From Edaphochlamys debaryana (lineage: Eukaryota; Chlorophyta; Chlorophyceae; Chlamydomonadales), in NCBI GenBank assembly GCA_016858145.1, contig JAEHOE010000017.1, positions 1,273,860 through 1,337,859 of the forward strand: a stretch of 64,000 bases of DNA. Reading direction: 5' to 3'. This document shows, piece after piece, positions 1-13,000 of this stretch. The translations under genes and the position numbers were made by a program. Position 1 is the first letter of the stretch, and each line of letters starts with the position of its first letter. The notes under the pieces were generated by a model. It had not been told where the DNA came from, searched no databases, and saw only the letters and a program-made list of their open reading frames with translations.

Positions 1-1000
1 CCTGGCCACCCCCTGGCCCCCGGCTTTCATGAGCGGCCGCATACCTCCCACCCCACCTGGTGCGCTGCGTCCAGTGCGGGGAAGGCCAGCATGGCAGCCT
101 CACAGTGCACCCGCTCGCCCCAGCGGAGCGGCCGGGTCGCCACCAGGCCGCGGCCCCGCCCCGGAACCTGCAGGGCGTTGCGGGGACGTGCGCCGCGCCT
201 AGGCTCAGCCCAGCGAAGTGAAAGTGCTCCCAGGGCCACCCCTGCCACGTCATTGCGCTCCCCCGGGATGTGGGCCCACACCACCCCTCCTCCGCACTGA
301 GCCCTGGTTCCACACCCGGGCCTCAAAGCCCCGCCCGCTCCCCCACCCCAGCTCGCTCGCCTGAGCCACGGTGAAGGGCCGCCCCTCCAGCCAGGGCGCC
401 AGCAGCACAGCCGCCGGCAGGTGGGGCGCGTGCTCGAGATCTTGCGGCGGGGGGCCATCCTGCGGCTGGGGCTGAGATCCAGATCCAGACAGCTCCTCGG
501 GTGGGGGCGGGGGCGGAGAGGGAGGCGGAGGGCGGGAGGGCTCGGCCTCTGGGTCCGGGTGGCCGCTGCCGTGGATGCCCCGGCAGGGGTGGGAGTGGGG
601 GGGGGAAGAGGTGAAGGCGAGGGCGGGGCGCGGGCTGGCAGGGGAGGAGAGGCTGGGGATGCAGGAGGCGAAGGCCGCGGTGGAGGGGAGCGGCGCGGTG
701 GGGTCCCCGTTGCGAGGGTGTGGGTGTGGGGCGGAGCTGGGGTCGCCTGCGGGACTGGAGGTGCCGATGGCTGAGAGGGGCGGGGGCGGGGCAGGCGGGA
801 AAGGTGTCGGGAGCGAGGCTTGCAGCAAGCGGATCAGAGGCCTGATCCGACGCCCCCCATGTCCTGCAACCCAGCTTGCCTGCAGCCGTGAACAACGCGG
901 CACGGGTGCGTTCGTCTGAGAGCGCTGCGAGCACAGAACAGCCGCTTGTGCACGCTCGGCGAGCGAGCCCTCGCCCCTCCCTTAGTCTCTGCTGCAACAT
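1..1000 (-). CDS. SET-domain protein, 5' part, truncated by window edge
   Basis: The firmest piece is an exon on the complement of 57-167, flanked by a CAG acceptor and a GTGGGG donor and in phase 0. It encodes GRGLVATRPLRWGERV followed by EAAMLAFP, the usual opening of a SET domain (GRGL.A...I..GE.I). That family includes lysine methyltransferases acting on histones, ribosomal proteins or Rubisco. Upstream coding is less clear. An ATG at complement 1000 opens a short Arg/Ala-rich stretch without many acids that could be an organelle leader. A segment near complement 350-440 (LPAAVLLAPWLEGRPFTVAQ) also looks like real protein. The joins between these pieces were not resolved. The rest of the SET domain lies off the left edge. 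The gene is divergent from the hnRNP U-like gene. Confidence 0.55.
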
Positions 1001-1233
1001 GTTTGTGTTCACACGGAGTTAATGCAATGAATTTGTAGCGTGGTGGCGGTATGAGCTTGCATGAGAGCGCGCACCCGTGCTGCGTGCTGAGGAGCGCCAG
1101 AGTCTGCTTCCTCGCCTCAGCGGCCCCAGGCCACGACATTGTTTCGCTATCCATGTGCAAGCAATAGTATAAGCCCAAACATATGGGGTAGAGCTCGCCA
1201 GGTCGCGCAGGAGGGCGGGCAGCGCGGGCAAGC
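1001..1233. promoter_or_regulatory. Divergent promoter, SET gene / hnRNP U-like gene
   Basis: Only 233 bp separate the proposed minus-strand ATG at 1000 from the plus-strand ATG at 1234, so both genes must share this interval for promoters and 5' leaders. It is noticeably less GC-rich than its flanks around 1000-1060 and 1135-1190. No clear TATA box was recognised. The boundary on the left depends on the uncertain start of the SET gene. Confidence 0.4.
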
Positions 1234-4200
1234 ATGGCCCGGGCGGCAGACCAGTTTGCGTACAAGGTCAAACTCAACCCGCTGGACGCAAACCTGGACT
1301 TGGTGAGCGGCGCCATGTCCGATGGTCGGCCTGCGCGCGCTCCGCCCTCTTTCGCGCTGCTCGAAGCACCTCGATCTAGCTGAGGAGCACAACTGCAGCG
1401 TGTAAAGGATGCCAGCTGGGCTGTCGCTTCGCGGCTGAGCGACTCGAGCGGCTCCCGCCCTCCTGCCTGCTGCCGCGCCTCCCTCCCTCCGCCCCTGCCC
1501 CCTCGTCCCCTGCCCCGGCTACTTAGCCTGTTGCAAACACTGCGCCCATTCGCCTTGGGCTCATTCACGCTCTCCCTCGTGGTCCCCTCCGGTCCCAGCT
1601 CCCCTGCCGCTAACGCAGGTTGCGCCGCTGCCCCTCGCCCCTCCTTCAGAATCTGGAGCCGGATGGCCTCACGTGCTCCACCCTCTCGGAGGTGGGGCTG
1701 GGCTACTGCTGGAGCGGCGTGCGGGCCAACCTCGGCGTGTACGGCAGAGGTGAGCACGTGCGGCCACACCGGTGCCGTGCCGTACGAGTGCCGTACGAGC
1801 ACACACGGCAGGCTGCATCTTGGGGGGGGGCCCGGTCCCAGCTGCCTGCAGCCCACACCCGTAGCAGGTTGCAACGCTCTGCGGCAGCCCGTACCGTATC
1901 CTAGCTCGTGTCCATGCGACGGAACCCGTGTGAATGGCCGCTCTCGCTTGAGCTGAAGAAAGCGGACCTGTGGGCGCAGGTCGCTGGTACTTCCGTGTCA
2001 CCATGGGCCAGCCCAGGCCCGTGCAGGCCTACAACAGCCAGGCGAGGAAGGGGGGCCAAAAGGGGGGGGGGTGAGATTTGTAAGGGGGATTGGCCCGAGG
2101 GGGGGGGCGGAGGGCTGGGGTAGGGATCAAGGGAAGTGATGCACGGGCAGGGGCTGTTTGGCAGGGAGGGGCTGACGGGGGTTACAGCGAGGGGCGGGGC
2201 AGGGGCGGCGGTTGAAGGGTTAAAGCGAGGAGGGCAGAGGCCGGGGGGGCGAAAGGAGGAGAGGGGGCCGCTGGGCCGCGCTCATGCTGATGCTGATGCT
2301 GGTGCTGGTGCCCCGCAGGCGCTGAGCACGCACTTCGGTCTCCGCGTTGGCGTGTCCCGATACCAGACGGCGGTGGAGCAGCTGGGAGAGGTGCGTTTCT
2401 TGGGGCGTGTGTGTCCTCTGGCTGGCCCTAGGAACCCGAGGATGCTTGGAAATGGGCCGTTGGGGCGGATGTGCACACACACCACCCCTCATGCGAGCAG
2501 CCCTTCACACATCACCACCAGCCGTGGCTCGAGCCTGGAGCCCCGTATGCGCCACGGCACCCCCCGCGTGCCTCCGACCGCCACGCCCCCGCTCAGCCCC
2601 ACCCCCACCCACCCAACCCGGCCCCAGGTGCCCCTGTCTTGGGCGTACTGCAGTACGGGCAGCAAGGTCTGCATGTCGGAGGTGCGTGGGGTTGGGGTTT
2701 GGGCGCCAGGGCAATGGGGTTTCTTTCTCCCCACGTGCTAAGTCGGTACCGCCCTGCCGTTTGCTGCGCTTGCCCGCTGGCTGCGCCCGCTTGTGCCTGA
2801 CGAGGCACCCTCCCCACGCCCCCTTGCATGCTCGGGCAGGAGAGCAACGGCAGCGGCGGGGCGGGGGGCAGCAACGGTCAGGCGGACGGCGACGGCGAGG
2901 GCGGAGGCGAGGGCGACGGCGAGGGCGCCAGGCCCGACCGCTACCGCTACCCGGCCTTCACGCCCAACGCCGGGCCCCGCATCCAGCCCGGCGACACGGT
3001 CACTGTCGTACTCGATCTATCCGAACCAACCGCAGCCGCCGCAACGGCAACCGCCAACCGCCAACCGCCAACCGCCGACGGTGGCGGCGCAGGCGCCGCG
3101 GGTAGCAGCAGCGGCGGGGGTGCGGAGGCCGCCGGGGCGGCAACAGCGGCGGCAGGCGGGGGCGGCTGTGGGCTGTGGGTGGCGGTGAACGACGGGGAGC
3201 TGATTCGGCTCTTCTCGCTGCCACCGCCCAACCAAGCGACCGAGGTGAGGAGGGGCCGAGGGGCTGGGGGCAGGGGGGCGGGGGTCTGTGGATGGGAGGC
3301 GAGGGGGCCAACCGCCCAGTGCCACGTGGCAGCTGGCCGGGCGTTGTGTTGCGAGGGCCTGCAAACTCGGTGAGCGGCGAGGTGCATTGCCGCGTGGGCG
3401 TCTGACGGCGGCGCTCGGCGGAGGGAAGCCCCCAGGGGAGGAGCCGGACGCGCGGCAGGGGCTGGGGCTGGGGCTGGCTCCTTCCGCCCAGCTTCCTTCA
3501 CCAACCTGGCCTCGAGGAGTTAGCGTGGCGAGACGAGAGCGGAGTAGCCAGGACTATCGGCACCGCATCAACCCGCTGCTTCCCCCGCCCCTCCACTGCC
3601 CCGCGCCGCTCCCCGTTCCCCCAGTCCTTTTCCCGCACCTGCTCCTCTGCCCCTCATCCTGCACCCGGACCCCTTACCTCCCCTCCCCCCGTCCATCTCG
3701 CCCCCCCACCCCCAGTCCTACTTCCCGCACCTGCTGCTCAAGAACGTCTCCGCCACCGCCGACTTCCTAGGGGACCAGCCGGGGGCGCCCCGCCCGCGCC
3801 ACGCCCTGCCGCGGGGCCTGGCGGCGGGGCCGCACCCGGCCCGCGCCTTCCAGGTGACACACGGGGCGGGCAGGGGGGGTCTGCGAGCAGGGGGGGGACG
3901 GGGAGGGGCGAGGGGCTCCAAGGGGGGAGCTCCAGGGGTATGGGCCTCCCGCACTAGGCGGGTTGGCTGAGGGCGTGGGGTAAATGGGGCTGCTTCCAGG
4001 GGACTCCTGAATGGGGTCGGGGGGCTTGGTCTCAGCCACTGCTGGGCCACTGCTGGGCCAGCCGTGCCGGCGTGCCGCGTGCGCTGCGTGTGCTGCCCAA
4101 GTCCGCACCGGTGCCCGTACGTCTGCCCGTTTAGTACCTGGATGGGCAGAGCGCCTCCCTACCTTGCCCTGGCCCTCTAGCCACCCCCTTTCCCCTCCCC

Positions 4201-7200
4201 TTCCTCCCCCCACCCCCCCACCCCAGCTGGCCACGGTCTCCACGCCCGACTGCGTCAGCACGTGGCCCCCCCAGGGCCTGCCCCCGGCCTCCTCCTGCGA
4301 GGTGCTCGTCCTGACGGGTGAGGCCGTTGACCGTTGGCCGTTGGCGTCCGGCTTTCTTCCCCGTGCTGCTTCCCTCCATCTCGGCCTTCCCCCAGTGTGC
4401 CAGCCCCAGCCGCCGCCGACTCGTCATTACCTGTCTCAATCGTCCCAACCAGCCTCCATGCCACCTCCAAGCGCCCCAACCGCCCTAACCGCCAACCGCC
4501 CCAACCGCCCCCAGGCCTGCCCGGCAGCGGCAAGACCACGTGGGCCGCCCAGCACGCGGCGCAGCACCCCGCGCGCCGCTTCGTGGTGCTCGGGGCGGGG
4601 CTGGTGCTGGAGCAGATGCGGGTGGGGGGGGGAGTTGGGGGTAGGGGGGGTTGGGGGTAAGGGGGGTCCTGGGGGGGGGGGGGCTGGGGGCGTTTGCCGC
4701 TGAGCGGAAGAGCTTTGTTGTGCCTGCGCCTGAAAGCTTAGCTTGCGATGGTGCATCGGGGCTGAGGGGGCGATTGCAAAGGGGGGGGTTGAGGGGCGGA
4801 AGCCACTGGTTGAACGCAGATGGGCAGGTGATCGGTGTGTGTGCGTCTTCCTGCTCGCCCCCTGCCGTTCTCCCCTCCGTCCCCTCCCGTCCACCTGTGC
4901 CTCGACTACTTCCGCCCCGCCCCACCCCGGCAGCTGCTGTGTCCCCGAACCAAGCGCTTTCACTACCCCGGGTCACCCGAGGAGGTGGGGACCGGGTGAG
5001 GGGGGAGATGCCGGTGCGGGGCCGGAGCGCCCACTAGCGCGACAGCTGGATCCCTACTTGCCGTAGACGCTGCCCTGCGCTCCCTCCCACCTGCACACCG
5101 CCCACGCTACCTGCTGTACCCCCCGCGCCATTGCTGCTACCATCCTCGAGGGCGGGTTTTGTCCCGTTAATTGCCCCTCCTCAGCCCAACTCCTCCCGCC
5201 CGCATCCCCCCTCAACCCCCAAAACGGCCGCAGGTGTTTGCCCTGGCCGCTGATACCCTGGCCCGGCTGCTGGCGCGGGCGCCACGGGTGCCCCGGAACT
5301 ACATCCTGGACCGCACGCAGTGAGCAGGGGGTCAAGGGGGGAGGGGCGGGGGGCACTGTGGGGCCTTGCAGTCTGGGCCGCACGCAGTGAGCGGCGAGGG
5401 GGGGAGCGTTGCGGGGCCTCACGCGTTCCATGGGCGCATGCGTGAGAACGTCTACTCCTTCGCCCTTTCCCTGTCATTCCTCCCACCCCTCACCATCACC
5501 CCCCCCCACCCCACCAACCTCCCCAGCCGAAAGCGTCACCTCCCAAGTACCACGCCGAGGCAGCGCAACGTCTCCGGCCGCCCTCTCCTTCCCACCCCCC
5601 CTCCTCCCTTCACCTCCCTTCACCCCCACGCCCCTCTCCCCCTCTCCGCCTCACCCCCTCCGCCCGCTCCAGCGCCGCCTCCACGTCCCGGTCCGAGGCA
5701 GCAGGGCCTCCTTTCCCTAGCCCTCCTACCTAACCCCCACCCTCCTCCCGATCCCTCTGTCCCCATCCCCTCCCCCCCGCCCCCCCAGCGTCACCTCCAA
5801 GTCCCGGTCCGAGGCAGTGGCGCCCTTCCGGTCCGCGGGCTTCCGCTGCCGGGGCGTGGCGCTGGTGGTGGGGGAGGGGGCGCTGCTGGCGCAGCAGAAG
5901 GCGGCGTTCGAGGCCGAGGGCAAGGTGGTGCCGGACGAGGTCATGGCAACGCTGCGAGGTGGGGGGAGGGGGGAGCGAAGAGAGGGTGGGGAGGGACGGG
6001 GGAGGAGCGAGGAGGGGAAGTGCTGTGAATGGCTGCTCGGATGAGCTGTGTGAGCCCTTCACTGGTCACGTGAGGAGGGAGGGAGGCCAAGGTGGTGCCT
6101 GATGAAGCTATGGCTGATGCGCCCCCTCTCCTTACGACCTCACTCGCTCAGCGCTGCTGCTTACGGCCAAACCCAGGACCTGCTCTTGCGGCGAAACCTA
6201 CCCTCTCCCCCTCCCTCCGCCCCCTTCCTTTCCCCTCCTTTCTCCATCCCCCCCCCAGCCCGCTTCACGGTGCCGTCCATGGATGAGGGCTTCGACGACA
6301 TAGAGTACCCCGGGCTTCAGGTGGGGCCTTGGGGGAAGACAGCGCTCCGGACAGATAACACTACTTACGGGGGGAGGGGTAACGGAAGACAGCGCTCTTG
6401 ACACTCCCTGGGCAGACGACGCCTGCTGCAGGCATGAGGTCGTCGTGCATGGGCGGGGACGACGCGTGTATGTCACCCGTGTACGTCCCTGTCGTACGAC
6501 ATCTGCCGTACACGTGTCCTGCCGTACGCAGGTGATGAAGGCGATCGCGCTGGTCAACCGCCAGCGGAAGGAGGCGCGCGCGTGGCTCAGCGTGAGCGGG
6601 CGAGGGGGCGGGGGGGCATCGGGGTCCGCAGGGAACCGCTCGTGGAGGGGCGGGGCCAGGGTCTTGGGGGGGCGGGAACAAGGCGGAGTGCTACTGTAAG
6701 CCTCCCCCTGCGGCCCAGAACCCCAACCTCACGCCTCTCCCTTCCGCGTTCCGCCTCCGCCGCAGTACTTCAAGCCCGAAGAGCACCGGCGGCGTCGCCA
6801 GCTCGGGCTGCCGCCGCTGCCGCCGCCCTCGCCGCCGCGGCAGCCCGACCCGCCGCCGCAGCCTGCGCAGCCGCCCGTGCCCCCCCAGCCCCCCCAGCCC
6901 CCCGACTCAGACCACCCGCCCCTCCCCGAGGACGATGAAGCGGCTCGAGCCCGTGCGGTGCGTGAAGCGGACGCCATGATGGAAGTTGACTCCCATCAAC
7001 CGCCCGCGCCCGCGACTGTGGCTACACCTGCGGCTGTGGTTGCCGCGGCGCCTGCGGCGACGGCGCCGCCGGCTGAGAGGCAGCACGCCTCAGCCGGCGG
7101 CGCGGCGGCGGCGGCAGCAGCGGCGGCGGGCGGCGGACCGGCGGCGCCGGCGGCTGGAGGGCCGGTCGGCGGGGGTGCAGTCGCGGCGGCTGGCGGCGGC

Positions 7201-8193
7201 GCGCCGGCGGCGGCGGCTGGAGCGCCGCTGTACGGCGGCGAGCTGCAGCCGCCGCCTCAGCATGCGCCGCACGCACAGCAGCCGCCGCCGCAGGCCCAGG
7301 TCATGATGCCGCCGCTGCATCGGCGCAGCGCGGACGGCAGCGGCCTGGGCCCGGGGCCGGGGCCTGGGCCTGGACCGGGCGGCGGCTCGGGCCCGGGCGG
7401 CTTTGGGGGCCTGATGAGCAGCGGCAGCGGCGGGCCGCATGGGCCGCAGGGGCCCTTCCCCATGGGCGGCCCGGGGGGCATGCCATCAATCGTGCCCGGA
7501 GGGAGGCACAGCGACGGTGGCGGGGCCCAGGGGATGGGGATGGGGATGCAGGGGCAGGGGCAGGGCATGGGCCCCGGACCGGGAATGGGCATGGGCCCTG
7601 GCCCCGGCATGGGCCCGGGGATGCAGGGCCCTGGGGCGTTTATGGGGCCCGGGCCCGGCATGGGTCCGGGTTTCGGCATGGGACAAGGCGGCCCTGGCCC
7701 CGGCATGGGACCCGGCATGGGGCCCGGTATGGGTCAGGGTATGGGGCCCGGCATGGGGCAGGGCATGATGGGCCCGCCTGGCATGATGGGGATAGGCATG
7801 GGTCCACTGGGCATGGGTCCAGGTGGTATGGGGCCTGGAGGGCCCGGTATGGGCCCGGGCATGATGGGGCCCGGTGGGCCTGGCATGGGCATGATGGGCC
7901 CGAGAGGCGGCCCTATGATGATGGGGCCAGGGGGCATGGGGCCGGGGGGGATGGGGCCGGGGGGGATGGGGCCGGGGGGGATGGGGCCGGGGGGGATGGG
8001 GCCGGGCGGGATGGGCATGGGCCCTGGCGGCCCTATGCCCGGCGGTCCGGGGGGCATGGGGATGGGCATGCCCGGACCGGGGCCTGTGGGTCCCATGGGG
8101 ATCGGCATGGGGATGGGCATGCCAGGTGGCATGGGGCCAGGAATGCCGGGAATGCACGGGCCGCACGGCTTCCCGCGCCCCGGCATGGGCTGA
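1234..8193 (+). CDS. hnRNP U-like protein (SPRY + P-loop kinase-like domain, Gly/Met-rich tail)
   Basis: Fifteen exons give a 984-aa protein: 1234-1302, 1650-1749, 1980-2041, 2319-2390, 2628-2681, 2840-3244, 3716-3853, 4227-4317, 4515-4621, 4934-4984, 5234-5319, 5789-5958, 6259-6320, 6532-6591, 6766-8193; all phases close. A SPRY domain (LGYCWSGVRANLGVYGRG, later SYFPHLLLKNVS) precedes a Walker A motif GLPGSGKTTWA and the family signature NYILDRTHV. This order is that of metazoan and plant hnRNP U-type nuclear RNA-binding proteins, which act in pre-mRNA and chromatin organisation. The N-terminal SAP DNA-binding domain of animal hnRNP U is absent; only 23 residues precede the SPRY region. The C-terminal ~270 residues are Gly/Met/Pro repeats, replacing the RGG tail. 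The intron after 2041 needs a GC donor. The 4934-4984 exon is the least certain. Confidence 0.86.
7540..8190 (+). repeat. In-frame GMGPG coding repeats
   Basis: Degenerate short repeats encode a run of GMGPG, GPGM and GGMGPG units at the C terminus of the hnRNP U-like protein. The block 7923-8010 is a near-perfect 15-bp repeat (atggggccggggggg) present about six times. Arg is nearly absent, so this is not an RGG box. It is expected to be disordered and length-variable. Confidence 0.85.
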
Positions 8194-10053
8194 GGACAGA
8201 GAACTGGCGCTCGGGGCCACCGCAGCGCTGGGGTGCTGCTGGTGTGGTGTGGGTACAGCACAACGCATTGAGACCGGGGTTATTTGTGTGTGACACCTGT
8301 GTGTGGCTTAGGACATTGCGAGCTGCATGTTGAGGGGGCAGGCGTAGGCACAGGTGTTGGGGCCCTGAGGACGGGCAGGCCTTCCCTGTCCGGCGCTCAG
8401 GTTCCCGACGGAGCAGCGGCGATGGGTACTCGGTAGGGTGCTCCTGAGGTGTTGGGGCTCTGGTGAAGAGCTGTTAAGTGTTACCAACCCCCAGGGTGCG
8501 GTTGATGGGCAGCCAGGGCAGGGCTACATCGGGCGACACGGGCAAGGATAGTGAGGGGGTCAATGCAACGTGCAACTAGCCGGGTGAGGGGGTGCCGAGG
8601 CAGGGCAGCCGGTGGATGGTACTGCGGCAGCCCCCTGGCACCTGCCCCCGTGTGGGGCACAAGGGCAGAGGCGACCGCGAGGGGGGCAGCGGGCAGGCGC
8701 CCCTGCCCGAAGTGCGGCCGTTGTGACGGACGACGGAGTGCCACAGTGACCCTTCGCTCTCAGATCCACATCCCTTTCCTGCCTTTCCTGGACAAGGAAT
8801 TGCACTGGCGCCTTGAGTAAGGCGGTATGCAGCATTAGGGAGCGGCACTGCGGCAGGCATACGGCCCTGACCGTCCGCCGCCCTCGGGTCGGACATGGAG
8901 AGGCATGACACCAGAGGGCACGTAGACAGGGACGCGGGTGCAGGAGAGGGGCAAAGCTAATCCCATCGTCTTCGCGACCTCAGCCGACCAGAGGAAACGG
9001 TTGTCACTTCACTTGGGGTGCTGCTCACGGACTTGGTAAGAGCCGAAGACGTCTAAAGAGGTCTGAAGGGTCTGCGGCTGGGGAAGGGAAGTGGGGCTAG
9101 CTGGGGGTGCAGGGGCCGGCGGAGGCGGTCTCGGTCTTGGTAAGCGCCTGAGGTGTCTGAAGGGGCTGCGGCAGGGCACGAGAGGCGGGGCTAGCTGCGA
9201 CGTGTGCTGGGGTGCGAGCGTGGGGTGCCAAGGGGTTGCCAAGGGCTGCGGCTGGGCAACCCAGGGCAACTGCGGCGGGGCTGGCTACGACGTGTGCTGG
9301 GGCGCTGGGGTGTGGGGGCGCGGTCCCGCACGACTAAACCGTGGACCATGCGTATCCATCCGCATACTATTCGGCCACACCCTGTGCGTTGGTCGGAGGG
9401 TCTCGCGACCGGCAGACGTGTCGCGGGAAGTCCCGACAGGCATGTTGCATGTCCCGTGATGCGCTCGCCCCGGGCCCTGGGCGGCCTATGCCGGTCCCAA
9501 TCCACAATCATGACGGTAGCTTTGTTACACGCGGGTTTGCGGACATGATGCGTGCGCAGGCGGGCCACTGCCATCAACGATTGCGCGTGCAGTGTATCGG
9601 CGAGCGGCCTGACACATGCTCACATTGCAGCAAAATACGCATTACGTGGCATGAGTGCAAGCAGCAGGGGGCGCGTGCTACGCTCCTGTCGCGGCATCGC
9701 GCATGGGGGGGCTGCATGGAGTGGCCCCGCGAGTCACTTGGGCGTGACCGGCCCTCAACCTGCCTCAGCTCTACGCTCGGGGACACGGTGCCCATCCACT
9801 CTAGGTCTCACCTAGGTCAGCTAGCCTTGCCGTCAGGGGCACGATCATCAGCAGGTCAGTAAATCGCCGGGCGCTCAAGCTCGCATAGGTACCCGATCAC
9901 GCTCTCCGAAGTCGCTGCGTTCGCGAAAGGAATGGCGGGAGCATAGGAGCTTGCATCTCGGAGGAGCTTGCTGCCGGAGAAGTGTCTGATGATGGCACGC
10001 CCCTCGTGCTGCAGGAGCGGGGCGACCCCTTCTCTGGTCGGCATTGCGGAACC
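8194..10053. other. Intergenic: hnRNP U-like 3' region and ATP synthase alpha upstream region
   Basis: No gene was recognised here. The first part should hold the 3'UTR of the hnRNP U-like gene, but no TGTAA was found on the plus strand in this interval. From about 9030 to 9300 there are degenerate direct repeats. The segment 9300-9850 has no coding signal that could be supported, and 9850-10053 should contain the ATP synthase alpha promoter and leader. Confidence 0.5.
9030..9300. repeat. Degenerate tandem repeat, ~90 bp units, about 3 copies
   Basis: Three diverged copies share the blocks cttggtaag, gtctgaaggg(g)ctgcgg, gcggggct(a/g)gctgcgacgtg and gtgctgggg. The second and third copies both carry cgacgtgtgctgggg. 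No coding potential is apparent. Confidence 0.5.
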
Positions 10054-13000
10054 ATGAGGAACTCCGCATTCTCCCTGGCCCGTGCGGGTGAGTTCTGGCT
10101 GCAGCGATTGCAGCAGGCCGCCCGCGGTGTCGAGCCGACACCCTTGCCCGTCTCCGCGAGCGCAGGCGTGCTGAACCTGGGCTCCCAGGCTGGCACCAGG
10201 TAAGGAATGCGTAGCCATGCGGCATCAGGGTGCTATTTGCTGCGCACCATCGCTTACACGTGCGGCATGCTTGTCCGCGCAGCCTGCTTGCCCAGGAGGG
10301 CGCCGCGGCGCTCTCCAAGCGCGCTGAGCAGGTATGGACATGCTCACATGCGGGATGCGGTGCACGCATGCACGCTCCGTGCCGGAAGCACCGACTGGCG
10401 CAACGATGTGTCGCAGGCCATCCTGCGCGCGACCCGCGCGTTTGCCTCGGACGCCAAGGCGCTGGATGAGCTCCGCAAGCCGAAGTTCACCAGCAAGTAC
10501 CTGATTAACCATGTGTCCGAGAAGCTTATCCCGGCCGTGAAGGAGTGGGAGAAGGCTTACCAGCCGCCCGTCATCCACCTGGGCCGCGTGCTGTCTGTCG
10601 GTGACGGTATTGCCCGCATCTACGGCCTGAAGAGCGTGCAGGTGGGGCGGGGGTACCGATGATGATGTCGCGGGACCATCGCGGGGGAAATCGGCACGCC
10701 TAGTTTCCCCCCTCGCCAAACTCCCGCACAATGCCTCCTCTTAACTCATCTTCTCCAAACCTCCGTGCAGGCCGGTGAGCTGGTGTGCTTCGACTGCGGC
10801 GTGAAGGGCATGGCCCTGAACCTGCAGGCCGACCACGTCGGTGTGGTGGTGTTCGGTAACGACTCGCTGATCCACCAGGGTGACCTGGTGTACCGCACGG
10901 GTCAGATCGTGAACGTGCCGATCGGCCCCGGCACCCTGGGCCGCGTCGTGGACGCTCTGGGCCAGCCCATTGACGGCAAGGGCCCCCTGACCAACGTCAA
11001 GTCGTCCCTGGTGGAGGTCAAGGCCCCGGGTGAGCAGCTAGCATTATTAGGGGGACGCCTGCTAACCTATGTGCTGTTAGCAGGGGCTTCGAGGGGGAAG
11101 GTTCGGGGGCGATCGGGCAGAGGTTCAGGGGGAGGGAGGGTGGTGCGCTGACTACGCGTATCGCAACGCGGCGGCGCCGGAGCGCGGAGGCTAAGCTGCG
11201 AGCGGCCTGGATACCAGACCAGCTGCGGCGGAGCTGGCGTGCAGCAGGCGGAGAGGAGAGCTGCGGCCGGAAGTTCGAAGGCAGCTGTCGGACATGCGGG
11301 AGCCTGGGTCTGCGCACATCAGCACGCCCGCCAGCGGCGCTGGGGATACGTCTCCGGGCTAAGCACACAGCACAGCGGGGGCTCAAGGGCTGGAGCTCCC
11401 GAGCAGGCGCACTGCTGCGCTGCCATCGACCCCGCCGAACGGGTCGATACGCTCCCTGGCGCAACTCGGGGCACGGCTATCCCCAGCAACGTCCACAGCC
11501 ATCTCTGACCAAATCCCGCACCCACTCACCAGCCACTCCAGCGCTGCCATACGCACCGACCCTTCTAAGCGCGCCATGCCTCCCAGACTCCCTTTCGTGT
11601 CAACCCCCACGATTCCCTCTCACCCCACTCCGCCCCCGCACCCACCTCCATGACCTCCCCTGCAGGTATCATTGCCCGCCAGTCGGTGCGCGAGCCCCTG
11701 TACACCGGTGTCAAGGCCGTGGACGCGCTGGTGCCCATTGGCCGCGGCCAGCGTGAGCTGATCATCGGCGATCGCCAGACCGGCAAGACCGCCGTGGCGC
11801 TGGACTGCATCCTGCACCAGGTGCGAACTTGGAGGGGAGCGGGGGCGGGGCTGCGAGCAGGCATCAGGGGGTCTAAGGGGGCGGGCTTGGTGGGAGGGTG
11901 GCTTGGCGGGCTTGGCCGGCGGCCTCCGCATCGGCTTCCACGGGACGTGGGGGCGTTTACAAATGCCCAGTGACGGCGAACACGCGGAGAGCGCGGGAGC
12001 TGAACTTCCACTCCTCCCCCCCACGTCCGCCCACAGAACTACCTGAACGGCATCACGCCCAAGAAGAACCGCGTGTACTGCATCTACGTGGCCATTGGCC
12101 AGAAGCGCTCCACCGTGGCCCAGCTGGTGAAGCTGTTCGCCTCCACCGGCGCGCTCAAGTACACGATCATCGTGTCGGCCACCGCCTCGGACGCCGCCCC
12201 GCTGCAGGTGCGGTGCTTGCTGCTGCGAGGGCCCGCGTGTTGCGTTCGGCTGCTCACAGGGGGCTTTGGGGCCCAGCGGTGCCCGGGCCTGTGCTCGCAT
12301 GGGCCGCCTCCTCGCTGTCGACTTGCCCCGAGAAAACCCCCCGCGCTCTCCCCCCTATCGATACATACTCACCACTACGCCCCTTCCATCCTGCCCCCCC
12401 CCCTTCCCTCAGTTCCTGGCCCCCTACTCGGGCTGCGCCATGGCCGAGTACTTCCGCGACAACGGCAAGCACGCCGTCATCATCTACGACGACCTGTCGA
12501 AGCAGTCGGTGGCGTACCGCCAGGTGCGAACGCATGCGACATGCGGCCGAGATCCAGTTTCAGACTCAAATTCAGGTCACCAGGGCTGCTAGCTGCACAC
12601 GTGCTGTACACGTGCGTACGCCCTGCTGAATTGGCTTCTTGCGCGTGGCTGGATGTGCCATGCCGGTAATCGCGCTGACGGTTGTGCTGCCTGTGTGTCC
12701 CTGCCGTGTGCCGCCTGCAGATGTCGCTGCTGCTGCGCCGCCCGCCCGGCCGCGAGGCCTTCCCCGGTGACGTGTTCTACCTGCACTCGCGCCTGCTGGA
12801 GCGCGCCGCCAAGCTCTCGAGCGCCATGGGCGGCGGCTCGCTCACGGCCTTCCCCGTCATCGAGACCCAGGCCGGTGCGTTGGGGTACGACTAGCTTACA
12901 GCCCTCCGCTGGATTGGTCGATGCCGGGTGCTGGTCTGCATCAATTGGCCGGGCAGCTTCCTGCAGACCTGCCCTAATGGCGGATTCATGCTGACTAAGC

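Noticed and set aside
250..3500. Many long overlapping antisense frames in the first 3.5 kb
   Set aside because: High GC content suppresses stop codons. These frames lack family features, splice logic and consistent phase, so they are treated as shadows of the real genes.
5552..5590. Possible exon RNVSG between hnRNP U-like exons at 5319 and 5789
   Set aside because: Joining 5319 directly to 5789 gives DRTHVTSKSRSEA, which aligns with the family (DQTNV.xxAxRRK) and closes the phase, so no additional exon is needed.
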